Below are positions 1 to 5,579 of a DNA stretch of 41,991 nt, piece by piece (position 1 is the stretch's first letter; each line of letters opens with the position of its first letter). Location of the stretch: the NCBI GenBank assembly GCA_900756545.1, contig CAAEKO010000007.1, positions 1 to 41,991 on the forward strand, given 5' to 3'. The translations under genes and the position numbers were made by a program. Below the pieces are notes generated by a model that did not search any database, was not told the origin of the DNA, and worked only from the letters and a program-made list of their open reading frames with translations. Source of the DNA: Clostridia bacterium. Lineage in GTDB: Bacteria > Bacillota > Clostridia > UBA1381.

Positions 1-92
1 ATTCTGAAAAAAAGAGTTAAAAATAAATATTTATATTTATTTTATGGGAACGATGTGATAGAATGGAAGGTATAAAGGAGTGGGGAAAGACT

Positions 93-440
93 ATGGGAGC
101 AGATACGAATACACAGCACCGCAGCCAACATCATTCATCGGGGCACTATCATTCCAGCCGTGAAAGCAGCAGGCGCCAAACTCTTGAGCATAATAAAAAG
201 CTGCGCAGAGAGCGGCTATGGCAGAATGTAAAACGAATTGTATTTATTGTATTGGCAGCAGGAATGATTTTCAGCGTTATATACTTTTTGGCAAATCCAG
301 AGGCGGATATCGGCTTTTTAGCGTCGGGGGCAGAGTCTCAGACAGAACGGATCCGGGAACTGGAGCAGGAAGTGGAACGTTTAAATACAGAGCTGGAGCA
401 GTACCGGAGCGGGCAAATCCCAGCGGTTTCAGAGGATTAG
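93..440 (+). CDS. Small single-pass membrane protein with coiled coil, unknown function
   Basis: I do not recognise the family. From the ATG at 93 the protein has 115 residues. Its first ~35 residues are rich in His, Ser and Arg, then comes a basic stretch, one hydrophobic segment (about residues 38-57, IVFIVLAAGMIFSVIYFL), and a C-terminal heptad-like coiled coil (about residues 72-100, ending LEQEVERLNTELEQ). The topology resembles FtsL/DivIC-type septum proteins, but nothing specific identifies it as one. An in-frame ATG at 63 exists; I prefer 93 because AAAGGAG at 74-80 lies 12 nt upstream of it. A weak promoter-like pair (TTTATT 36-41, TAGAAT 59-64, 17-nt spacer) sits just before it. It ends ahead of a hairpin and of a separate promoter for rpmG, so it is probably not in the ribosomal operon. 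Confidence 0.7.
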   Translation: MGADTNTQHRSQHHSSGHYHSSRESSRRQTLEHNKKLRRERLWQNVKRIVFIVLAAGMIFSVIYFLANPEADIGFLASGAESQTERIRELEQEVERLNTELEQYRSGQIPAVSED

Positions 441-446
441 GTAAAT

Positions 447-487
447 GCGCCCCTATTTAGGGGCGCGCATAAATGGGAATTTTTTTG
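447..487 (+). terminator. Hairpin terminator after the first gene
   Basis: Seven-bp GC-only stem GCGCCCC (447-453) / GGGGCGC (460-466) with a 6-nt loop. The T-run (480-486) begins 13 nt after the stem, so it is a weak or imperfect intrinsic terminator. Its position between the stop codon and a strong new promoter supports the role. Confidence 0.5.
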
Positions 488-496
488 TAAAAGGGC

Positions 497-525
497 TTGA
501 CTTCCAGTTTGTACAGTGGTATAAT
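497..525 (+). promoter_or_regulatory. Sigma-A promoter of the rpmG-secE-nusG operon
   Basis: TTGACT at 497-502, 17-nt spacer, TATAAT at 520-525. This is a near-consensus housekeeping promoter about 85 bp upstream of rpmG. Confidence 0.85.
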
Positions 526-612
526 ATGATGGCTAAGGGGTAGCTTCTTTTTTTATGTTTAAATTTGAGCGCCCTGGATTCGATACTTGATATATAGACG
601 GAGGTGTTAACA

Positions 613-762
613 ATGCGGGTTAAAATCACATTGGCTTGTTCCGAATGCAAGCAGAGAAACTACAACACAATGAAGAATAAAAAGAACGATCCTGACAGGC
701 TGGAAATGAACAAATACTGCCGGTTCTGCAGGAAACATACGCTTCACAAGGAGACAAAATAA
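613..762 (+). CDS. rpmG: 50S ribosomal protein L33
   Basis: L33 is a small protein of the large ribosomal subunit. The 49-residue product begins MRVKITLACSECKQRNY and carries two Cys pairs, C9xxC12 and C36xxC39, so it is the zinc-binding (C+) form. Its length is normal for the family. The ATG at 613 follows GGAGGTG at 600-606. It is the first gene of an rpmG-secE-nusG unit, the usual order in Firmicutes, with secE 21 nt downstream. Expression is expected from the strong promoter at 497-525. Confidence 0.95.
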   Translation: MRVKITLACSECKQRNYNTMKNKKNDPDRLEMNKYCRFCRKHTLHKETK

Positions 763-783
763 TCAGGATAAGGAGTGTAAAAG

Positions 784-1014
784 ATGGCTGAAACAACGAA
801 TCAAACAGCAAAAAAGCCAGGTGTTTTCGCAAGAATTTCTAAATATTTCAAGGAAACAAAGGCGGAAATGAAAAAGGTTTCCTGGCCCAGCAAAGAGCAA
901 TTGATGCATAATACTCTGATCATCTTGGTTTTCATTGCAATCATTACGATTATCCTCTCCGTATTGGATGTTGGGTTCGCGAAGCTTTTCCAATGGGTGA
1001 CCCAATTATTCTGA
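784..1014 (+). CDS. secE: Preprotein translocase subunit SecE
   Basis: SecE is the essential clamp subunit of the SecYEG protein-export channel in the cytoplasmic membrane. The 76-residue product has the family's short Gram-positive form: a charged amphipathic helix (residues ~14-40, including the conserved block EMKKVSWPSKEQ) followed by one transmembrane helix (about 44-68, LIILVFIAIITIILSVLDV). ATG 784 is preceded by AGGAG at 771-775. It lies between rpmG and nusG, which is its standard position, with 18 nt to nusG. Confidence 0.95.
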   Translation: MAETTNQTAKKPGVFARISKYFKETKAEMKKVSWPSKEQLMHNTLIILVFIAIITIILSVLDVGFAKLFQWVTQLF

Positions 1015-1032
1015 TCGTAAAGGAGAATCGAT

Positions 1033-1557
1033 ATGGCTGAAGAAGCAAAGTGGTTTGTCGTTCACACGTATTCCGGTTACGAAAACAAGGTGAAAGCAAA
1101 TATCGAAAAATCGGTCGAAAACCGCGGCTTCCAGGATCTGATCCAGGCGGTAGAAGTGCCGCTTGAGGATGTCATTGAGGAAAAAAACGGCGAGAAAAAG
1201 GCCGTAAAACGAAAGGTTTTTCCTGGTTATGTCGTCATTAAAATGGTTATGACAGACGAAAGCTGGTATGTGGTCCGCAATACGCGGGGCGTTACCGGGT
1301 TTGTAGGTCCCGGCTCCAAGCCCGTCCCGCTTTCTGATGAGGAAGTGGAAAGAATGGGCGTAGAAAAGGTGCGTCCGGCAGATATCGGTATCAGTCTTGG
1401 CGATCATGTCAGTGTCAAATCCGGCCCGCTGGAAGGTTTCTCTGGTACGGTAGAGGAGATTGATGAGGCGCGCCGCAAGCTGGTTGTCCGGGTATCTATG
1501 TTCGGGCGGGAAACGCCGGTTGAGGTCGACTACAATCAGGTAGAACAAATGGATTAA
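1033..1557 (+). CDS. nusG: Transcription termination/antitermination factor NusG
   Basis: NusG binds RNA polymerase next to the clamp and influences pausing, termination and coupling to translation. The 174-residue protein has the N-terminal NGN domain (WFVVHTYSGYENKVKANIE at about residues 6-24, and VFPGYVVIKM) and the C-terminal KOW domain (about 120-170; VKSGPLEGFSGTVEEID). The length is typical for the family. It ends the rpmG-secE-nusG unit. The 126 nt to rplK hold a hairpin and an L1-binding-site mimic rather than an obvious terminator, so read-through into rplK-rplA is likely. Confidence 0.96.
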   Translation: MAEEAKWFVVHTYSGYENKVKANIEKSVENRGFQDLIQAVEVPLEDVIEEKNGEKKAVKRKVFPGYVVIKMVMTDESWYVVRNTRGVTGFVGPGSKPVPLSDEEVERMGVEKVRPADIGISLGDHVSVKSGPLEGFSGTVEEIDEARRKLVVRVSMFGRETPVEVDYNQVEQMD

Positions 1558-1563
1558 CACGTT

Positions 1564-1636
1564 TATAGGCGCTTTTTAGCGTTTATATATCCCTCTGGTA
1601 ACAGTGGGAGGACAGGCAGTGTCCGTTAATTACCAC
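1564..1636 (+). promoter_or_regulatory. Leader of rplK: hairpin plus ribosomal protein L1 autoregulatory site (copy A)
   Basis: Two parts are visible. First, a 10-bp hairpin (1564-1573 / 1578-1587, TTTT loop, two G-T pairs) has no T-run behind it. Second, 1604-1636 forms an outer stem GTGG (1604-1607) / CCAC (1633-1636) around a GAG-side bulge and an inner stem GGAC (1610-1613) / GTCC (1621-1624). The strand GTGGGAG plus a purine/AT-rich strand ending in ACCAC copies the 23S rRNA helix 76-77 element bound by L1, the known target mimicked in L11-L1 operon mRNAs. L1 feedback repression of translation is therefore inferred. Confidence 0.7.
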
Positions 1637-1683
1637 ATCATGGCGGCAGTTTTGCTGCTTATTTTAAGGAGGTGGCCATTCAT

Positions 1684-2109
1684 ATGGCACAAAAAATCGC
1701 AGGTTACATTAAATTACAGATTCCGGCTGGCAAGGCGACTCCGGCTCCCCCGGTAGGTCCGGCATTGGGTCAGCATGGTGTGAACATTATGCAGTTCACC
1801 AAGGAATTCAACGAAAAAACGGCTAAGGATGCGGGCTTAATTATTCCTGTAGTCATTACAGTATATGCAGACCGTTCATTCTCCTTTATCACCAAAACGC
1901 CGCCGGCAGCCGTATTGCTGAAAAAAGCATGCAAGATCCAGAGCGGTTCCGGCGTTCCGAACAAGACCAAGGTTGCGACGATCAGCAAAGCGGATCTGCA
2001 GGCAATTGCCGAGCAGAAAATGCCCGATCTGAACGCGGCAAGCGTGGAAGCAGCCATGAGTATGATTGCCGGCACGGCAAGAAGCATGGGTATCGTTGTC
2101 GGCGACTAA
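1684..2109 (+). CDS. rplK: 50S ribosomal protein L11
   Basis: L11 forms the stalk base of the large subunit with 23S rRNA helices 43-44 and is needed for factor binding and the stringent response. From ATG 1684 the product is 141 residues, the usual family length. It starts MAQKIAGYIKLQIPAGKA and contains the conserved proline-rich segment (TPAPPVGPALGQHGVNIM) and the C-terminal RNA-binding domain (GSGVPNKTKVATIS). An in-frame GTG at 1672 would add four residues but lies inside the ribosome site AAGGAGGTGG (1666-1675), so 1684 is correct. It is followed by rplA with a second L1 site in between. Confidence 0.97.
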   Translation: MAQKIAGYIKLQIPAGKATPAPPVGPALGQHGVNIMQFTKEFNEKTAKDAGLIIPVVITVYADRSFSFITKTPPAAVLLKKACKIQSGSGVPNKTKVATISKADLQAIAEQKMPDLNAASVEAAMSMIAGTARSMGIVVGD

Positions 2110-2129
2110 GCCTGGCAGCACTGAATTCA

Positions 2130-2159
2130 GTGGGAGAGGGAAGTCCCTTGATTGACCAC
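2130..2159 (+). promoter_or_regulatory. Ribosomal protein L1 autoregulatory site (copy B) before rplA
   Basis: Outer stem GTGG (2130-2133) / CCAC (2156-2159), inner stem AGGG (2137-2140) / CCCT (2145-2148) with a 4-nt loop, and the asymmetric GAG versus TGATTGA internal loop. GTGGGAG and CTTGATTGACCAC closely resemble the two strands of the L1 site in 23S rRNA helices 76-77. It lies 16 nt before the rplA start, so L1 bound here would hinder translation of its own mRNA (inference from the E. coli L11-L1 operon). Confidence 0.75.
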
Positions 2160-2175
2160 ATAAGGAGGAAATAAA

Positions 2176-2871
2176 ATGTTTAGAGGAAAGAAATATCAGG
2201 ACAGCGCAAAACTAGTTGACCGTTCAAAGCAGTATGACGCGGCGGAAGCGCTGGATCTAGCCGTAAAGACCGCAAAAGCAAAGTTTGATGAAACCGTAGA
2301 AATTCACGTTAAGCTGGGCGTTGACTCCAGACACGCTGACCAACAGGTCAGAGGCGCTATCGTACTGCCGCATGGTACGGGCAAGACCTCCCGCGTATTG
2401 GTATTCGCAAAAGGCCCGAAGGCGGAAGAAGCACAGGCCGCTGGAGCGGATTACGTGGGTGAAATGGAATTAGTATCGAAAATCCAGGGTGAAAATTGGT
2501 TTGATTTCGATGTTGTTGTTGCAACGCCGGATATGATGGGTGTTGTAGGCCGTCTGGGTAAAGTTTTGGGACCGAAAGGCCTGATGCCGTCACCGAAGGC
2601 CGGTACAGTAACGATGGATGTGACAAAAGCTGTTCAGGAAATTAAAGCCGGTAAAATCGAATATAGATTGGATAAAACAAACATTATCCACTGCCCGATC
2701 GGAAAGGTTTCCTTCGGCGCAGAAAAATTGACGGAAAACTTTAACGCACTGATGAGCGCGATCATCAAGGCTAAGCCTTCGGCTGCAAAAGGCCAGTATC
2801 TGCGCAGTGTTGTGGTGGCTTCTACAATGGGCCCCGGCATAAAAGTCAACAGTGCGAAAATTTCAGGTTGA
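2176..2871 (+). CDS. rplA: 50S ribosomal protein L1
   Basis: L1 forms the mobile stalk near the E site and is also a translational repressor of its own operon. The 231-residue product has the normal length and conserved signatures: FDETVEIHVKLGVD, GADYVGEMELV, the loop GKVLGPKGLMPSPKAGTV (about residues 128-145), and a C-terminal block ending VVASTMGPGIKVN. ATG 2176 follows AAGGAGG at 2162-2168. A new promoter and the L10 leader start 14 nt after its stop, so rplK-rplA and rplJ-rplL are separately driven. Confidence 0.97.
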   Translation: MFRGKKYQDSAKLVDRSKQYDAAEALDLAVKTAKAKFDETVEIHVKLGVDSRHADQQVRGAIVLPHGTGKTSRVLVFAKGPKAEEAQAAGADYVGEMELVSKIQGENWFDFDVVVATPDMMGVVGRLGKVLGPKGLMPSPKAGTVTMDVTKAVQEIKAGKIEYRLDKTNIIHCPIGKVSFGAEKLTENFNALMSAIIKAKPSAAKGQYLRSVVVASTMGPGIKVNSAKISG

Positions 2872-2885
2872 ATTTGAATTAAATC

Positions 2886-2914
2886 TTGACATTGTGAAAA
2901 ACGTGTGATATAAT
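2886..2914 (+). promoter_or_regulatory. Sigma-A promoter of rplJ-rplL
   Basis: Perfect consensus: TTGACA at 2886-2891, 17-nt spacer, TATAAT at 2909-2914, followed by the ~160-nt L10 leader. Confidence 0.92.
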
Positions 2915-2920
2915 ATCATC

Positions 2921-3045
2921 CGTTGTTAAATCCGTAGACAGTCGGCAGGGATTTTTCCCGTAAGGCCTACCGAGGGTGCTTGATATAGGATAGGGTTAGA
3001 CTATATAAAGGCTCTTTGCTGTCTATGGCAAAGAGCTTTCTTTTT
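2921..3045 (+). ncRNA. L10 leader (ribosomal protein L10/L12 autoregulatory RNA)
   Basis: The untranslated region between the promoter and rplJ contains the hallmark CCTACCGAGG (2968-2977) of the L10 leader, paired regions around it (including GCAGGGA/TTCCCG near 2945-2960), and a terminal hairpin with a T-rich tract (3011-3045). L10 (with L12) is known to bind such leaders and repress its own synthesis, in Firmicutes by attenuation. The exact secondary structure was not computed. Confidence 0.85.
3011..3045 (+). terminator. Attenuator hairpin of the L10 leader
   Basis: Nine-bp stem GCTCTTTGC (3011-3019) / GCAAAGAGC (3028-3036), 8-nt loop, then TTTCTTTTT. It is an intrinsic terminator just upstream of the rplJ ribosome site, consistent with transcription attenuation controlled by L10. 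Confidence 0.8.
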
Positions 3046-3079
3046 GGAAAGCCCACATTACTGGGAGGTGAATACAAAA

Positions 3080-3727
3080 ATGCCAAGTGAAAAAATTCTG
3101 GAAGCAAAAAAAGCGCAGGTTGCTGAAATCGTAGACGTTTTGAAGAACGCTACAACAGGCGTTCTGGTAGATTACCGGGGTCTGACTGTAGAAGAAGATA
3201 CAAAGCTGAGAAATGATCTGCGTGCGGCAGGTGTGAAATATTTTGTTGTCAAAAACACATTGCTTCGCTTAGCAACAAAGGAAACAGGTCTGGAGGAACT
3301 GGATGAAATCCTGCATGGGCCGACAGCGTTAGCAGTGTCAGAGGACGCCGTTGCTCCTGCAAAGGTGTTGGCTGATTTTGCGAAGGACAATGAAAAGCTG
3401 GAGATCAAATCTGGATTTATGGATGGCAAGGTTATGTCAGTAGATGAAGTTAACACACTGGCAAAAACGCCGAGCAAGGAAACCCTTATTGCCAAGATCA
3501 TGGGCAGCCTGAATTCTCCGGTATCCGGTCTGGTCAGATTGCTCAATACTATTGTCGAGGGCGGCGTAGAAATTTCCGATCTGATTGCTAACAAAGCGGC
3601 GGAAGCTGTGCCGGCTGAAGAGACTCCGGCAGCAGAAGCTGTTCCCGCTGAAGAACCGAAAGCGGAAGAACCCGCAGTGGAAGAAGCAAAGGAAGAAACA
3701 GCAGAACCAGCAGGCGACGCTGAATAA
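3080..3727 (+). CDS. rplJ: 50S ribosomal protein L10, with long acidic Ala/Pro/Glu tail
   Basis: L10 anchors L7/L12 dimers to the ribosomal stalk. From ATG 3080 the protein has 215 residues. The conserved core (about residues 1-170) shows KKAQVAEIVDVLKNATTGVLVDYRGLTV, then KYFVVKNTLLRLA and MGSLNSPVSGLVRLLN. It is followed by about 40 residues of low-complexity AEAVPAEE/KAEEPAVEEAKEE repeats, which makes it longer than the usual 165-175 residues. GGGAGGTG at 3063-3070 supports the ATG at 3080 over an in-frame TTG at 3044 that lies inside the attenuator T-run. It is followed by rplL after 27 nt. Confidence 0.96.
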   Translation: MPSEKILEAKKAQVAEIVDVLKNATTGVLVDYRGLTVEEDTKLRNDLRAAGVKYFVVKNTLLRLATKETGLEELDEILHGPTALAVSEDAVAPAKVLADFAKDNEKLEIKSGFMDGKVMSVDEVNTLAKTPSKETLIAKIMGSLNSPVSGLVRLLNTIVEGGVEISDLIANKAAEAVPAEETPAAEAVPAEEPKAEEPAVEEAKEETAEPAGDAE

Positions 3728-3754
3728 TTGAAAAGTAAATAGGAGGTCAAAAAA

Positions 3755-4129
3755 ATGGCAGACGTACAGAAAATTTTAGATGAAATCAAAGAATTAAAAT
3801 TATTGGAAGTAGCAGAACTGGTTAAGCTGATGGAAGAAGAATTCGGCGTATCCGCAGCAGCTCCGGTTATGGTAGCAGGCGCGGTTGCTGCTGAAGGCGG
3901 CGCAGCTGCTGCTGAACAGAGCGAGTTCGAGGTTGTCCTGGCTGAAGCGGGCGCTTCCAAGCTGAATGTAATCAAAGTTGTGAGAGAGCTGACAGGTTTA
4001 GGCCTGAAGGAAGCAAAAGCTTTAGTAGACGAAGCTCCGAAATCTTTGAAGACCGGCGTTGCGAAGGAAGAAGCAGAAGCAATGAAGACAAAGCTGGAGG
4101 AAGCTGGCGCAAAGGTAGAACTGAAATAA
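3755..4129 (+). CDS. rplL: 50S ribosomal protein L7/L12
   Basis: L7/L12 forms the flexible stalk that recruits translational GTPases. The 124-residue product has the N-terminal dimerisation domain (MADVQKILDEIKELKLLEVAELVKLMEEEFGV), an Ala/Gly-rich hinge (about residues 34-52) and the conserved C-terminal domain (EFEVVLAEAGASKLNVIKVV; LTGLGLKEAKALVDEAPK). AGGAGGT at 3741-3747 precedes the ATG. It ends the rplJ-rplL unit; the gene that usually follows, rpoB, is absent here. Confidence 0.97.
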   Translation: MADVQKILDEIKELKLLEVAELVKLMEEEFGVSAAAPVMVAGAVAAEGGAAAAEQSEFEVVLAEAGASKLNVIKVVRELTGLGLKEAKALVDEAPKSLKTGVAKEEAEAMKTKLEEAGAKVELK

Positions 4130-4157
4130 GACTGTTTCTAATATATAGCGCGGGCAG

Positions 4158-4176
4158 TGCCGCCTTTTGGGCGGCA
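4158..4176 (+). other. GC-rich hairpin after rplL
   Basis: Stem TGCCGCC (4158-4164) / GGCGGCA (4170-4176) with a 5-nt TTTTG loop, in the 87-nt gap between rplL and the DUF177 gene. There is no T-run after it, so it is not a classical terminator; it may stabilise the rplJL transcript 3' end or partly terminate. Confidence 0.4.
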
Positions 4177-4216
4177 TAGCCTGTTTATGCCGACGCACAG
4201 CATGGAATGGAGAATA

Positions 4217-4738
4217 ATGATGATTATTGACCTGTCCGAAGTGATGAAGGATTATGGCGGAAGGGTTCAAATTTCCGGCGATGTTTTCATGGAGGATGTG
4301 GCGTTTTTAGGTGAAACATTCTCTTTTGACGCACCTCTGCATATTGAAGGCAGTATTACCAATAATACAAAATCATTGGAATTGAAGGCAAAGGTAGAAG
4401 GGCACGCAGGCGTGCAATGTGCGCGGTGCAGAAAGCCTTTGACGGTTCCGGTTAAATTTTCTGTCCGGGAGATTCTGGCCAGGGATGACGGGACAGTTTC
4501 CCATGATGATGACGTTGTGTTGTTTTCGGGATATGAGCTTGATTTGAAGGATATTGTAATTAACAGCTTTCTGATGAATGTTTCGGCAAAATACCTTTGC
4601 GGGGAAGACTGCAAGGGGTTGTGCCTGAAATGCGGAGCTGATTTGAACGAGGGCGAATGTGGCTGTCAAAGGGAAGATATAGATCCGAGATGGGCAGCGT
4701 TAGCGGAGATAATGAAGAAAACATCTGATACCGAATAG
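4217..4738 (+). CDS. yceD: YceD/DUF177 family protein (23S rRNA accumulation factor family)
   Basis: DUF177 proteins are encoded just upstream of rpmF in most bacteria; E. coli YceD and a plant homologue have been linked to 23S rRNA accumulation. The 173-residue protein has a beta-rich N-terminal half (FSFDAPLHIEGSITN), a CxxC (CARCRKP, about residue 72) and a C-terminal Cys cluster (CGEDCKGLCLKCGADL, ending ECGC) that probably binds zinc. I place the start at ATG 4217 (or the adjacent ATG 4220), just after GGAG at 4209-4212; upstream in-frame ATGs back to 4157 overlap the hairpin and lack a ribosome site. It is co-directional with rpmF, with 14 nt between them. Confidence 0.88.
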   Translation: MMIIDLSEVMKDYGGRVQISGDVFMEDVAFLGETFSFDAPLHIEGSITNNTKSLELKAKVEGHAGVQCARCRKPLTVPVKFSVREILARDDGTVSHDDDVVLFSGYELDLKDIVINSFLMNVSAKYLCGEDCKGLCLKCGADLNEGECGCQREDIDPRWAALAEIMKKTSDTE

Positions 4739-4752
4739 GAGGTGTGATTGCG

Positions 4753-4935
4753 ATGGCAGTACCTAAGGGTAAAGTATCGAGATCAAGACGTGATAAAAGA
4801 CGGGCGAACTGGAAGCTGACAGTTCCGGGCATGGTAGAATGCCCGCAGTGCCACGAATTTAAAATGCCTCACCGAGTTTGTAAAGCCTGCGGCTATTACA
4901 ACGGCAAAGAGGTTATTAAGGTTTCGAAGGATTGA
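4753..4935 (+). CDS. rpmF: 50S ribosomal protein L32
   Basis: L32 is a small large-subunit protein. The 60-residue product starts MAVPKGKVSRSRRDKRRANW and carries a zinc ribbon with CPQC (about residues 28-31) and CKAC (about 41-44), so it is the C+ form, as is L33 in this genome. AGGAGGTG at 4738-4745 lies 7 nt before ATG 4753; an in-frame GTG at 4744 is inside the ribosome site. It follows yceD in the usual order and is closed by a terminator. Confidence 0.96.
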   Translation: MAVPKGKVSRSRRDKRRANWKLTVPGMVECPQCHEFKMPHRVCKACGYYNGKEVIKVSKD

Positions 4936-4941
4936 TTTGAA

Positions 4942-4977
4942 GGGGCGTACTATATGCAAAAGTACGGCCCTTTTTAT
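4942..4977 (+). terminator. Intrinsic terminator after rpmF
   Basis: Ten-bp arms GGGGCGTACT (4942-4951) / AGTACGGCCC (4961-4970) with a single internal mismatch and a 9-nt loop, followed by TTTTTAT. Confidence 0.85.
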
Positions 4978-5003
4978 CTATACAGATTTTGGGAGAATAG
5001 GAT

Positions 5004-5471
5004 ATGGGCTATATTGAAAAACTGCGGCAGTCTATCGGACACGATACCATTATCATGGTTGGCGCGACTGTACTATATATGAACGAGAAAAATGAAATCC
5101 TGATGCAGCTGCGGGCGGATACCAATGACTGGTCTTTGCCAGGCGGCAGCATGGAGATTGGGGAAAAAGTAGAAGAGGCAGCCATCAGGGAGCTTTATGA
5201 GGAAACGGGGCTGCAGGCGGAAGCTATGGAATTGATCCATGTTTTTTCAGGCCCTGAATACTTTTATATCTATCCCAATAAGGATCAGACAGATACAGTG
5301 ATCGTATTGTACCGGGCAAAGGGCGTGAAAGGCGTTCCTCGAATTCATGATGGGGAAAGCCTGGATTTGCGTTTTTTTCACTACACCCATCTGCCGTCTC
5401 CACTGGAGGCGCGGACTACCTGTATGTTTCGAGAATTGTTTCAAATGGGCTATTTTGAAAAAAATCTGTAA
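5004..5471 (+). CDS. Nudix hydrolase
   Basis: A Nudix-family pyrophosphohydrolase of 155 residues. The Nudix box is complete: GX5EX7REUXEEXGU, seen as GSMEIGEKVEEAAIRELYEETG at about residues 47-68, preceded by the usual WSLPGG. The substrate cannot be read from the sequence; such clostridial enzymes act on NDP-linked or oxidised nucleotides. ATG 5004 follows GGGAG at 4991-4995. It sits between the rpmF terminator and the ppdK promoter, so it is probably monocistronic; I see no strong promoter of its own. Confidence 0.88.
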   Translation: MGYIEKLRQSIGHDTIIMVGATVLYMNEKNEILMQLRADTNDWSLPGGSMEIGEKVEEAAIRELYEETGLQAEAMELIHVFSGPEYFYIYPNKDQTDTVIVLYRAKGVKGVPRIHDGESLDLRFFHYTHLPSPLEARTTCMFRELFQMGYFEKNL

Positions 5472-5499
5472 TTAAAATGAAATATTTGCATAAATTATC

Positions 5500-5527
5500 T
5501 GGACATTTGAGAAAATTATGGTATAAT
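5500..5527 (+). promoter_or_regulatory. Sigma-A promoter of ppdK
   Basis: TGGACA at 5500-5505, 16-nt spacer, TATAAT at 5522-5527, about 50 bp upstream of the ppdK start. Confidence 0.75.
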
Positions 5528-5579
5528 AGTATAGATGTGAGCATAAGATAATGCTTCAAAATGAACAGGAGGAGATAGA

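Noticed and set aside
1006..1560. 184-codon minus-strand frame
   Set aside because: Antisense shadow of nusG without a ribosome site.
3172..3975. 267-codon minus-strand frame rich in Ser, Ala and Thr
   Set aside because: It is antisense to rplJ and rplL; the composition mirrors their Ala/Glu-rich codons.
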